DNA from: Lithobates sylvaticus
Taxonomy: Eukaryota; Chordata; Amphibia; Anura; Ranidae
Assembly (NCBI GenBank): GCA_028564925.1
Contig: CM053029.1
Coordinates: forward strand, 297,019,168 to 297,083,167
Length of the DNA: 64,000 bases
Direction: 5' to 3'
Positions 55,238-64,000 of the stretch are shown here, piece by piece. Position 1 is the stretch's first letter. Each line of letters begins with the position of its first letter. The position numbers and the translations under genes were made by a program. The notes under the pieces were generated by a model that saw nothing but the letters and a program-made list of their open reading frames with translations, was not told where the DNA came from and made no database searches.

Positions 55238-56106
55238 TCACATATGGCTGATCAACATACAGTCCCAAGCCAGTGTAATCAACAAATATAAGGAAATTGT
55301 TGCATATAAACCTAACCAAGAGCCATGATGACACGAATCCAGGGGAATATATCCATTCCGATCTGTATGTTTGAAGAATGTAGTGGTTACCAAAGCATTC
55401 TCAACAATTGATATTTTCAGATCAAGGAAATGGATATCGGTAGAACTTAGTTCATAGCTGAGAGCTATGCCCCGGTCGTTGTTATTCAGATGGGAGAGAA
55501 ACAATTGGGCCGATGGAACATCCCCATCCCATATGAACAAGATATCATCAATAAACCTTTTCCAGGTTATTAGCTGCTGTGGTTTATTGAGCATGACAAT
55601 ATCTTCCTCCCATTTCGCCATAAAGAGGTTGGCCATGCTGGGGGCAAACTTGGCCCCCATGGCCACCCCCTTTATCTGCAGAAAATGAGAGCCATTGTGC
55701 CAGAAATGATTATGTGTCATTGAAAACTCCAACAGTTCCAACAGGAAATTCCGTTGGGTAATTGAAATAGTTTTGTCCTGGGAGAGGAAGTACTGGACTG
55801 CCTCCAAACCCAGTTGGTGCAATATAGCTGTATATAGGGAGGCAACATCAGCAGTTACCAATAGATACGTGGGTCTCCATTCCAAAGAACCCAAAACATT
55901 AATTACATGCTTTGTATCCCTCAGGAAGGACGGTGTGCCCACCACCAGTGGCTGCAAGTAACGATCTATATATTTTCCAACACGGGATGTTACAGAGTCA
56001 ATGCCACTGATGATGAGCCGGCCCGGGGGATTCTCCATAGACTTGTGTATCTTGGTGGCAAGAAAGGCGTCCAGGATCCCTGTCTGCCGGTAGGAGAGTT
56101 GGCTAT
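55238..56106 (-). pseudogene. PLE-8 reverse transcriptase, partial
   Basis: The frame is open to the Gypsy junction. Motifs in order: KIHKSMENPPGRLIISGIDS (motif 1-2 region), YLLVTADVASLYTAI (motif A, catalytic Asp), GVAMGAKFAPSMANLFMAKW (motif B), RFIDDILFIWDG (motif C, DD pair), IHFLDLKI (motif D/E), then NGYIPLDSCHHGSW, after which PLE similarity stops at about 55330 and the open frame ends at 55238. Both catalytic motifs are intact. The thumb and GIY-YIG domains are lost and the N-terminus is cut. Confidence 0.8.
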
Positions 56107-56800
56107 GGTGTCTCCATCAGAAGAGCCGCGCGGGAGCGCGCACGGACGTGCGGGAACGCGCATGCACGCGCGGGAGCGCGCACGCACGCTGTTTGAGTCA
56201 GTTTGGCACCAGGAGCGCTATTTAAGGAAGATCTTGTCCATGCCATCTTGCTGTCCGGTCTACAGCGTTCCAGTGACCCCCAGCTACCTGCTACCCTTGT
56301 GCTACCTGACTTCTGTTACCTGATTCCAGTACCTGGCTTGTTCCCGACCTTCCGTGCCTGCTGCCTGTCTCCGATCCCGGCTTGTCCCGACATCTCTTCT
56401 GCCTGCTCCTTTGGTTCTTTGCTGCCCGCCTGTTAACGACCCGGCCTGCTTCACGACTACGCCTTGCCTGCTGATTTTGTACCGCATCTGCCCGCCAGTG
56501 TTTGACCCGGCCTGCCTGTGACCTGCTTCCGTTCCGGACTCCAGTCTCTTCCGGCTATCCGCAGTTCCCATCTGCTAGCCTGCCACTATAGGGTTCCTGC
56601 CCTAGTTTCCTACTGGTCGTCCTACAGCATTCCAGACGTCCGGACCAGCCCTACATCTGTAACCTGCCAGGCACTTGTGCCCCTTTGTGCTTCCGAGCCC
56701 CTGTCTACTCTACCAGGGGTTCCTGAGCCGGAGGTATACGAGACGCCGCTCCCTGCACTCGTGGGCTCCACCACCAGGTACATGACAGTACCGGACAGCC

Positions 56801-58090
56801 ATGTCCGAGCCCACGCAGGGAGCTGCTCCAATAGACGAACTGTGTCGCCACCTGGCTGGCCTAACCCAGGCAGTGAAGAGTCTTCAGGAGGGATATACCC
56901 GGCTAGAGGAACGTGTTCAGGTCCTGTCTACAGTTACGTCACCCTCACCTGGGACTTCTGCTGCTCCTTCAGTAGTGATGTTGCCACCTGAACCCAAGGT
57001 TCCCACTCCTGAGCGGTTTTCTGGGAACCGTAGTAAATTCCGAGCTTTCCACAATGCTTGTGAACTCTTCTTTGCCCTGCAGCCTAGGACCTTCTCGCTT
57101 GACGCCACCAAAGTAGGCTTTGTCATTTCCCTGCTGTCAGGAGATCCACAAGCTTGGGCCCATCGGCTTTTGGAACAAAAGGATGCCGCCCTTGATAACT
57201 TGAACTCCTTTTTTCGTGCTATGTCTCAGCTTTACGAAGACCCGCAATTAACAGCAACTGCAGAGACAGCCCTGCATTCCCTGCAGCAAGGCCTTAGACC
57301 AGCGGAAGACTATGCGTCTGAGTTCAGGCACTGGAGTTCCGATACCAACTGGAATGACTCTGCCCTGCGGTACCAGTTCCGCACGGGTCTCTCTAAACCA
57401 CTGAAAGATGAACTGGCCCGAGTGGATACACCAGAGACTTTAGATGCGCTCATTAATCTGTCCATACAGATTGACAGGCGACTACGACAACGGAGGTCTG
57501 AACGTGCCGCCGGTCCTTCCAGACCAGTCTGGATGCTTCCCCGCGTACCTAGTCTGCCTCAACCGACTCCCAGAGCTCCCGTGACCTATACTCCCGATGT
57601 TCCGGAACCCATGCAGTTAGGCTTACTTCGTCCATCTCTGACACCTGAAGAACGACAACGCAGGCGATCCAATAACCTGTGCCTTTACTGTGGCGAATCG
57701 GGACATTATGTGAGATCCTGTCCTGCTAAGCTCCGTAAGTGCTGCACCACCTCTTTTGCTCCTACTCCTACTCTGCCGAATAATACTTCTCACCTGGCTG
57801 TCTCCGTTCTTTTTCAGCTCCCAGGAGGGAATACCCGGGTAACCGATATCATTGATTCTGGAGCCTGCAGCGGTTTCATGGACTTAGCTTTCGCCACCCG
57901 GCATCACGTCCCCCTGCGACCAAGGGCAAAGGGCCTCTCTGTACATCTGGCTGACGGCTCGGCTCTTAAATCTGGACCTGTCACACAAGAGACTGTACCA
58001 ATATTCACCACTATTGCCGGAAACCACCACAAACTATTATGCCTGAACATCATCCAATCCCCTCTGTTTCCAGTTATTCTAGGCATGCCC
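56801..58090 (+). pseudogene. Gypsy gag-protease part
   Basis: A coiled N-terminus (SEPTQGAAPIDEL), a capsid region (about 57000-57480), a CCHC zinc knuckle CLYCGESGHYVRSC at about 57678-57720, and a retropepsin-like domain with the DSGA active-site motif at about 57853. Part of the fossil Ty3/Gypsy element described above. Confidence 0.8.
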
Positions 58091-58210
58091 TGGCTGAGGG
58101 CTCATAACCCATTGATTGATTAGACCACTGGGGAGATCAGCTTCCCCTCCTCCTACTGCCATCAATATTGTCTGCTGGAGACGGCCCAAGTATCTTCCTC
58201 CCTACTCTGT

Positions 58211-60905
58211 ATGGAAGCTGATGAAGAGACCCATCAAGCCGTACCTGAAGTCTATCATGGGTTCTTAGACGTTTTCAGCAAGAAGGGCGCAGACACCCTT
58301 CCTCCTCACAAGCCATATGACTGCCCGATTGAAATCCTTCCCGGTGCAGAAGTTCCATTCGGGAGAATCTTCCCCTTAACTGAACTTGAACTAGGGACTC
58401 TGAAGACCTATATTGATGACAACTTGGAGAAGGGGTTCATCCGGCCCTCCACTTCCCCAGCAGGGGCAGGAATTTTCTTCGTAGAGAAAAAAGATCACTC
58501 CCTACGCCCCTGCGTAGACTACCGGGAGCTTAACAAGGTCACCATCAAAAATCGGTACCCCCTTCCCTTGGTACCTGAGTTATTCCAAAGACTGGGGTCT
58601 GCAGCGACATTTACAAAACTGGATCTTCGCGGGGCATACAACCTTATCCGCATCCGGAGTGGCGACGTGTGGAAGACTGCCTTTCGCACCCGGTTCGGGC
58701 ATTTTGAATATTTAGTTATGCCCTTCGGACTCTGCAACGCCCCTGCTACGTTCCAGCATTTTGTGAATGATATTTTCAGAGACTACCTCGACCTATTTGT
58801 CATAGTATATTTGGATGACATCCTGATCTTTTCGCCCTCCCTGACAGAGCATCGCGAACATGTTAAAAAGGTACTAACCAGACTTCGACGCCACGGCTTG
58901 TATGCAAAGCCGGAGAAATGTGTGTTCGAACAGCAGAGCATCCAGTTCTTAGGACTGATTATTTCTGTGGAAGGTATCAAGATGGACCCACAGAAGGTTT
59001 CCGCCATCTTGGACTGGCCAGCTCCTACTGACAAAAAAGGCGTTCAACGCTTTGTGGGCTTCGCAAATTTCTACCGGAAATTCATCAGAGGATTCTCAAC
59101 TATCATTTCGCCCATCACAAGTCTAACTAAACAGGGCACTAAGTTCTCTTGGTCTCTCGGAGCGCAGGCAGCCTTTGCAACCTTGAAAGACCGGTTCACT
59201 TCGGCATCAGTCCTAAAGCATCCTGATCCGGCGTTACCATACATACTTGAGGTTGACGCCTCAGAAATTGCTGTCGGGGCAGTGCTATCCCAGAGACAGG
59301 GGCCTAAAGCTCTGTTGCACCCAGTTGCGTTCTTCTCCCGCAAACTATCTGAGGCAGAACGAAACTACGACGTGGGAGACCGAGAACTACTGGCAATCAA
59401 GGCCGCTCTCGAAGAGTGGCGATACCTTTTGGAAGGAGCGGCACATCCGATTCTTGTGTACACGGATCATAAGAACCTCGAATATTTAAAAACTGCTAAG
59501 AGACTGAGACCACGCCAGGCCAGGTGGGCACTTTTCTTTACGCGATTCTCCCTCTATATAACTTACAGGCCCGGGTCGAAGAACACCAAGCCAGACGCCC
59601 TTTCTAGGATGTTCAGCGAACCTGAAACCTCTTCTCCTCCGGACACCATCTTGTCTTCTGGAAGTTTTCTTTTGCTCCAAGAAGATTTGCTGGCCCAGAT
59701 AAAACAGGCCTCCGTGGGAATTTCTCCTCCGCCTGATACCACCCTACAAACCAGAGACGATCTGTTATGGTACAGGGAGAAGATCTTCGTACCTCAGGAG
59801 GTGCGAGTTGCTGTTCTGAACTTTTGTCATGACCATGAGTTAGCTGGTCATTTCGGTGTGCACAAGTCATCTGAATTGCTCCAACGCATGTTCTGGTGGC
59901 CACAGCTAACAAAGGACTGCAGGAACTATGTGGAATCGTGCACCGTCTGCATCCAGAACAAGGGCAGCAAATCAAAAGCTTGGGGCCTGTTGAAACCACT
60001 ACCTGTCCCGGAGAGACCATGGAGGATGATCTCCATGGATTTTATTGTTGAACTGCCTCCCTTGGAAAACCACTCTACCATCTTCGTAGTGGTGGATAGA
60101 CTCTCTAAGATGGCCCACTTCCTTCCCATGAAGGGTACCCACTCTGCGGCCGAAACCGCGAGAATTTTCATCAAGGAGATCGTAAGACTTCACGGCATTC
60201 CTGCAAACATAACCTCAGATCGAGGGGTACAATTCACCTCAAAGTTTTGGAGGGCGTTATGTGGCTCTCTGAAGATCAATCTGTCTTTTTCCTCGGCTTA
60301 CCACCCTCAAACAAACGGCCAGACAGAGAGGACGAATCAAACACTGGAGCAGTACTTACGTTGCTTTTCATCATTCTCACAAGATGATTGGGTTCCTCTC
60401 TTACCGCTGGCCGAATTTGCCTATAACAATTCGATTCATTCTGCTACTAAACAAACTCCCTTCTTCGCAAATTACGGATTTCACCCCTTATTTCTGTCAA
60501 ACAGTATACCGGAATGTTCTGTACCTGCTGCTCAGGAAACTCAGATTTTTTTTAGTACCAATAATAAGTTACTCCAGCAGACAATGACAAAAACTCAGGA
60601 ATACTACAAGGAGGTTTTTGACAGGAAAAGAAGGGGAGAACTTAATTTGAAACCCGGAGATCAGGTCTGGCTGTCTACACTAAACTTGAAGTTGGCATGT
60701 CCCTCTAAAAAGCTAGGCCCTAAGTTTGTGGGTCCTTTCCCTGTGGAAAAGAAAATCAATAGTGTGACTTATAAACTAAAACTACCCGAGTCATTCCGGA
60801 TCCACCCAGTCTTCCATGTAGCTCTGCTCAAACCCACTGTCCCGGATCCCTTCGTTGGCCGAAACACAGGGCCTCCTGAACCGGTACTCATTGATGGAGA
60901 AATTT
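58211..60905 (+). pseudogene. Gypsy pol part (RT, RNase H, integrase)
   Basis: RT with YLDDILIF (about 58810), RNase H with EVDASEIAVGAVLSQ (about 59250) and YTDHKNLEYL (about 59460), an integrase HHCC zinc domain (about 59830-59960), and the integrase core with SMDFI, DRGVQF and NGQTERTNQ blocks (60035-60330). A chromodomain is not seen before the junction with PLE-9. Confidence 0.85.
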
Positions 60906-61221
60906 TCAGAGCTCACTAGACTGGAGTGTTCTCCCAAGATTTTACATAAGTAATGTACTATCATCCCAGATTAATATGCAGTAAAAAAGTTATTGGAGAT
61001 TTGGGACTGTCTATGGTACATACACAAAAGAGAGTAATTTCATGAGGATATGATAAAATTGCTTGTTTTATTAACATAAAAAATATAGAGAAAAAGAGAA
61101 ATACATACAATGTTAGACTCCATGTACATCAGTATATGAATCATAGGGTTCAGAGGTATTACATACAATTCCTAGTGGAACACCTATATTGTCATACATT
61201 CAAAGTACACAGGTCATAATA

Positions 61222-61275
61222 CTTGTCCAATCGCTCGACATGTTTCGCCTATAGAGGCTTCATCAGGAGACAAGG
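61222..61275 (-). ncRNA. Hammerhead ribozyme, PLE-9
   Basis: Minus strand: CTTGTCTC, CTGATGA, A, GCCT-CTAT-AGGC, GAAAC, AT loop, GTC, GAG..GGACAAG. The core is complete. Stem I has an inner CTC/GAG and an outer CTTGTC/GACAAG around an asymmetric internal loop, as in extended natural hammerheads. Confidence 0.8.
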
Positions 61276-62220
61276 ATAAGATATATTTGCAGATGGACGA
61301 GGGTTTTTTAGAGAAATTTTTCGTGTTCTATGGTATGTATACAAAACAATGTATTGGTTAGTATATATAAAACAGTTGATAATCGTTAAAACATTGTATA
61401 TGCTGCATAGAATGTGCAATGACAGGGATGTCTGGTGAAGTCAATTTACACATGCATAGTTCCCTACCTCCAATGTTATAGGGGTCATACGCATGGTCAG
61501 GCTTCTGAATAAGGATGCCGATGGTTGCACTGGAGCACCCCCCAGAGGGAAACCCGCACAGGGACGTACCCAGCGAGCACCACCAGAAATCGTGGCTAGG
61601 GAGTTGTAGGGGGAGAGAGAGGTCCTATTCCTTCATCCAATGGACTGTTTATGGGGCCTGTGGGGTACAAATGTACTTATTAACCACAATTGTTTTCACA
61701 TAAGCCATAATCATTCGTACGGTAGGAAAGTAGCGTGACCATGCCCAGTGTCAATTGTCAAGCTTTACCTACCTCAACGAAAACTTGTAAAGATCTATAC
61801 TTGTGAGAGGCTCGGGTCAGTCAGCCCCCCAAACAAAGAGAACCGAATGGGGGGAAGCAGATGGGAACTGCTGGGTCTTTGTTTTAAGTATTTATCCGCT
61901 GAATCAGGACAATTTCTGAAAAATAACAGAGCAAAAGAAAAGAGACCCCAGTAAAAGTGCATGGGAACCATATCCAATACATTTCATGGGACCCCAAAAG
62001 ATAGAGGAGTTATAATCCCCTACCTTATCATAAAGTATATATGGCATCAGAGCGTATCATATTTGATGGCTGGTCAACCCATATACTGCCTCTCAAGCGG
62101 GGCTAGGTAAGGCATCCAAAGCCTATGGAAAAGACATTAAAGATAATTACAGTGGTTTCATATAGTCAAGTTTGTGGTGGGCAAGATGTCCACCAGTCAA
62201 AGAGGTTTAGTTGAATCAAT

Positions 62221-62465
62221 TTACCTGTTTTGAATCGTTCCCAGAGCGTCCCGAGCCTCACGTCCACCTCAGTCTGACACAGCGTCAGACTGGGTTTACA
62301 TAGTCTCCCCCCGTGGCGCCAAATGCGCACGGCGTGTGACATCACGCCGTGCTGACGTCACGCGGACGTAGTGCGGAGATCAGACGGCGCCTATCCCGGA
62401 CCAGGTGACCGGAGTGTACCTATAGGGAACCACTTCCGGTACACAGTTCAGCTGGGACTGTCCTG
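62221..62465 (-). promoter_or_regulatory. PLE-9 promoter-like region and splice donor
   Basis: Minus strand order: CACTTCCGG/CCGGAAGTGG ETS-like block (about 62435), CRE TGACGTCA at 62353-62360 with a TGACATCA-like neighbour, a weak TATA-like TATGTAAAC (about 62297), then CAGGTAAAT with a splice donor at 62224. The layout parallels PLE-4. Confidence 0.5.
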
Positions 62466-63059
62466 ACATGCCCTGCTGACAGCAGCCAAGCTGTACTGTC
62501 AGTTAATAGGGCATGATGGAGTCCCTGTAGATGGAAACCTCGAACTTGGTGGCCGGGTCAGGACTAGCGGCCGATCCCCGACCCGGAAGCGTGGCGGGCA
62601 GGAGACCACCCTAGGGTGGACATAACTAACCACGCCACGCATCCGGATCGGTCCATACAATTCCCCAAAACCCTGGGGCGATCGCCAAATAGGGCACTCC
62701 ACATGCATTGTTCCCTGGGGCCAGCGCAAAATCCACCGGGATCAGTATGAACTTATAAAAAGGCAAGGAGAAAAAAAAAAAGAGAAATAAAGATATAAAG
62801 GGCACCCTACATATACACATTCATGCAGCATATGATTCTTATTCTTTTTTATTGTGAAATAGTTTTTATGCATATGGTTTTTTAAACACAAAAATGAACA
62901 TATTTACAAAACAGTGACCATATTAATTAACACTTTCACCCCCACATAAAAGGGGGGGCGAAATATTACATGAGCAAGCACGTCTCAGCACACACAGATT
63001 AAGGCCAGATTCGGGCCCTATATGGCCCACGTATAAGGCCTGGCGGTGCTCAACTACTC

Positions 63060-63175
63060 GTGCTAGCAGGGAGAGGGAGGGGAAGTGGGAGGGGAAGGGA
63101 AAGGGAAAGGAAAGGGAGGGAGGGGGATGGGGGAAAAAAAAAAAAAAAGGGGGAGGGAAAAGGAAAACAAGGGGG
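63060..63175. repeat. Polypurine tract, PLE-9 3' UTR
   Basis: GGGAGAGGGAGGGGAAGTGG-like purine sequence over 110 bp (pyrimidines on the element's sense strand), directly after the endonuclease stop. PLE-1 has the same kind of tract at the same place (2700-2790 and 4255-4340), so it is a family feature. Confidence 0.7.
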
Positions 63176-63231
63176 AGAATACAGCTGGCGAGAGAGTGAA
63201 AAGCAGGAGGCGAGGCATAAGGGACCACACA

Positions 63232-64000
63232 TTAAAGGAACGGTTTAAAGCTGATTCCTTCGTTGAGGCCCGGATGCCGGGTAGCCCCCAACAAATAAAT
63301 CCATCTAGTTTCGATCTGTAAAAGTTTCTTGTCTAGATCACCCCCTCGTTCCTGTTGGGGGAGGTGCTCAAGGCTATAGAAACCAATAAATTTAAGGTCA
63401 AAATTATGATATAAGCCTACATGACGGCTAATTGGTGTCTCCATTTTGCGTTTACAAATTAGTGATACATGATCCCTCATACGACAGAATAGGGGGCGTT
63501 TTGTTTTTCCCACATAGAATGCTCCACATAGGCATTTCATCAAATATACTGATCCTACTGATTGGCAATTAGTGCAATATTTTGGAGTCCATGTTCTACC
63601 ATCTGGCAGATCTATGTTTTTTCCCTCCAAGATAAAGCGGCAAAATTTACATTTGCCACATTTATATGTGCCTGGGACTTGTTTCTTGTTGTTCTGATCG
63701 CTCGAATAATGGCTACTTACCAAAGTGTCACGTAATGAACGTGACCTTTTGTATGTAATCTCTGGATATGGTTTAATATACTTGGATATTTTTTCATCAG
63801 TGGACAATAAATACCAAAATTTTTTGTATATGTTGCGTACCTTCTTATGTTGTCGGTTGTATTTAGTGACAACTCGTGTACTCTCCTGAGTCTTGGCCCG
63901 TCTAGGTTTGTATAGTAAGAGTTGTCTGTTCATGTTCACTACCTGATTGTAGGCTTTCCTGAGACATGTTTTACTGTATCCTCGCAATAGGAGGCGTTCA
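63232..64000 (-). CDS. PLE-9 GIY-YIG endonuclease, C-terminal part (partial)
   Basis: An open frame from the window edge to a stop at 63232; the 5' part lies outside. It shows the RT-thumb tail RGYSKTCLRKAYN, the linker RSRSLRDTLV, the Cys cluster YKCGKCKFCRF, then GSVYLMKCLCGAFYVGKTKR, the GIY (VYL) and YIG (YVG) blocks of the nuclease fold, with downstream RMRDHVSLI (active-site Arg region), ISRHVGLYHN and QERGGDLDKKLLQIETRWI, ending GLNEGISFKPFL. The endonuclease nicks target DNA for PLE priming. No internal break is seen, unlike PLE-1. Confidence 0.85.
   Translation of the reverse strand, partial: ERLLLRGYSKTCLRKAYNQVVNMNRQLLLYKPRRAKTQESTRVVTKYNRQHKKVRNIYKKFWYLLSTDEKISKYIKPYPEITYKRSRSLRDTLVSSHYSSDQNNKKQVPGTYKCGKCKFCRFILEGKNIDLPDGRTWTPKYCTNCQSVGSVYLMKCLCGAFYVGKTKRPLFCRMRDHVSLICKRKMETPISRHVGLYHNFDLKFIGFYSLEHLPQQERGGDLDKKLLQIETRWIYLLGATRHPGLNEGISFKPFL

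Larger units (their letters stand above)
53881..56108 (-). mobile_element. PLE-8: Penelope-like element with RT, no endonuclease
   Basis: In minus orientation: RT motifs (56106-55260), a short gap, a hammerhead ribozyme (54813-54771), and an AT-rich terminal region with GCATGAGTGTGCAAAGACATG-like repeats to about 53881. The GIY-YIG domain expected between RT and terminal region is absent, so a deletion joined RT directly to it. The 5' side is cut off at 56108 by the Gypsy element. Confidence 0.75.
56109..60905 (+). mobile_element. Ty3/Gypsy retrotransposon, largely whole coding region
   Basis: The likely 5' LTR and leader run from TGTC at 56109, directly abutting PLE-8 RT sequence, to about 56800. 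They include a CG-rich repeat (GCGCGGGAGCGCGCAC), a TATTTAAG TATA-like box (56219-56226) and pyrimidine-rich leader. Gag with zinc knuckle and protease, then RT, RNase H and integrase follow in canonical order. The element looks nearly whole with about one break in coding; the 3' end and LTR are not seen because PLE-9 begins near 60906. Good coding preservation implies a relatively young copy. Confidence 0.85.
60906..64000 (-). mobile_element. PLE-9: Penelope-like element running off the window
   Basis: In minus orientation: the GIY-YIG endonuclease reading frame (64000-63232), a polypyrimidine stretch (63170-63060), promoter-like block (62460-62220), a hammerhead ribozyme (61275-61222), AATAAA-bearing AT-rich 3' end (about 61060), 3' border near 60906 against the Gypsy pol. 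The RT and any TSD lie beyond 64000. Confidence 0.8.

Noticed and set aside
55238-63987. PLE-8 and PLE-9 as two halves of one PLE split by the Gypsy element
   Set aside because: On the minus strand the endonuclease (63.2-64 kb) would precede the RT (55.2-56.1 kb), and each has its own hammerhead region, so they are separate copies.

Overview
This window is vertebrate genomic DNA made almost entirely of nested transposable elements. I recognise no host protein-coding gene, tRNA or rRNA. The mix of Penelope-like elements (PLEs) with GIY-YIG endonuclease and hammerhead ribozymes, piggyBac and ZBED-type hAT transposons, L1 LINEs, Ty3/Gypsy fossils, Harbinger MITEs and C-rich minisatellites, with low coding density and many AT-rich spacers, suggests a large amphibian genome, probably a ranid-type frog. 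That assignment is inference from repeat style, not a database match.

Left third (1-27.2 kb). An old minus-strand Ty3/Gypsy element (LTR about 26.1-27.2 kb, gag and protease remnants at 25.6-26.1, 6.3-8.1 and 0.6-0.7 kb) appears to have been split by later insertions. PLE-1 (696-6273) sits in it between 15-bp target-site duplications (TSDs) and carries two 2.2-kb inverted arms around RT and GIY-YIG remnants. A 17.5-kb block (8.1-25.6 kb) holds a decayed ZBED-hAT transposon, a Harbinger MITE, a piggyBac MITE and a 5'-truncated L1 with a 10-bp TSD. The L1 3' UTR was in turn hit by an 8.6-kb piggyBac element with perfect TTAA duplications, a nearly intact transposase and an internal higher-order tandem array that folds back on itself.

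Middle (27.2-45.5 kb). A tyrosine-recombinase fossil (27.4-27.65 kb), two PLE terminal fragments, a minus-strand L1 with ORF1 and ORF2 remnants (29.4-36.7 kb, interrupted by a TTAA MITE), a Harbinger MITE (37.4-37.8 kb), a TTAA MITE with a hairpin (38.6-39.05 kb), and a PLE 3' half (39.87-45.5 kb). That last element contains a head-to-head PLE insertion (40264-42000) and a hAT element (42817-44622), which itself contains another PLE fragment (43703-44410).

Right third (45.5-64 kb). Minisatellites, a Gypsy LTR-like stretch with a further head-to-head PLE insertion (47929-49517), small Harbinger, Tc1, hAT and TTAA elements, a minus-strand PLE with RT motifs (53.9-56.1 kb), a largely whole-looking Ty3/Gypsy element (56109 to about 60905), and a second minus-strand PLE whose GIY-YIG reading frame runs off the window end.

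The most notable signal is a set of eleven hammerhead-ribozyme-like motifs, each in a PLE terminal region; four keep the catalytic core bases. Three independent PLE insertions share one architecture: TSDs, two copies head to head with 3' ends outward, one copy 61-100 bp longer at its 3' end, and a ribozyme in or between the arms. Three PLE terminal regions also share a promoter-like block followed by a splice-donor-like GTAA, with CRE and TATA elements clearest in PLE-4.
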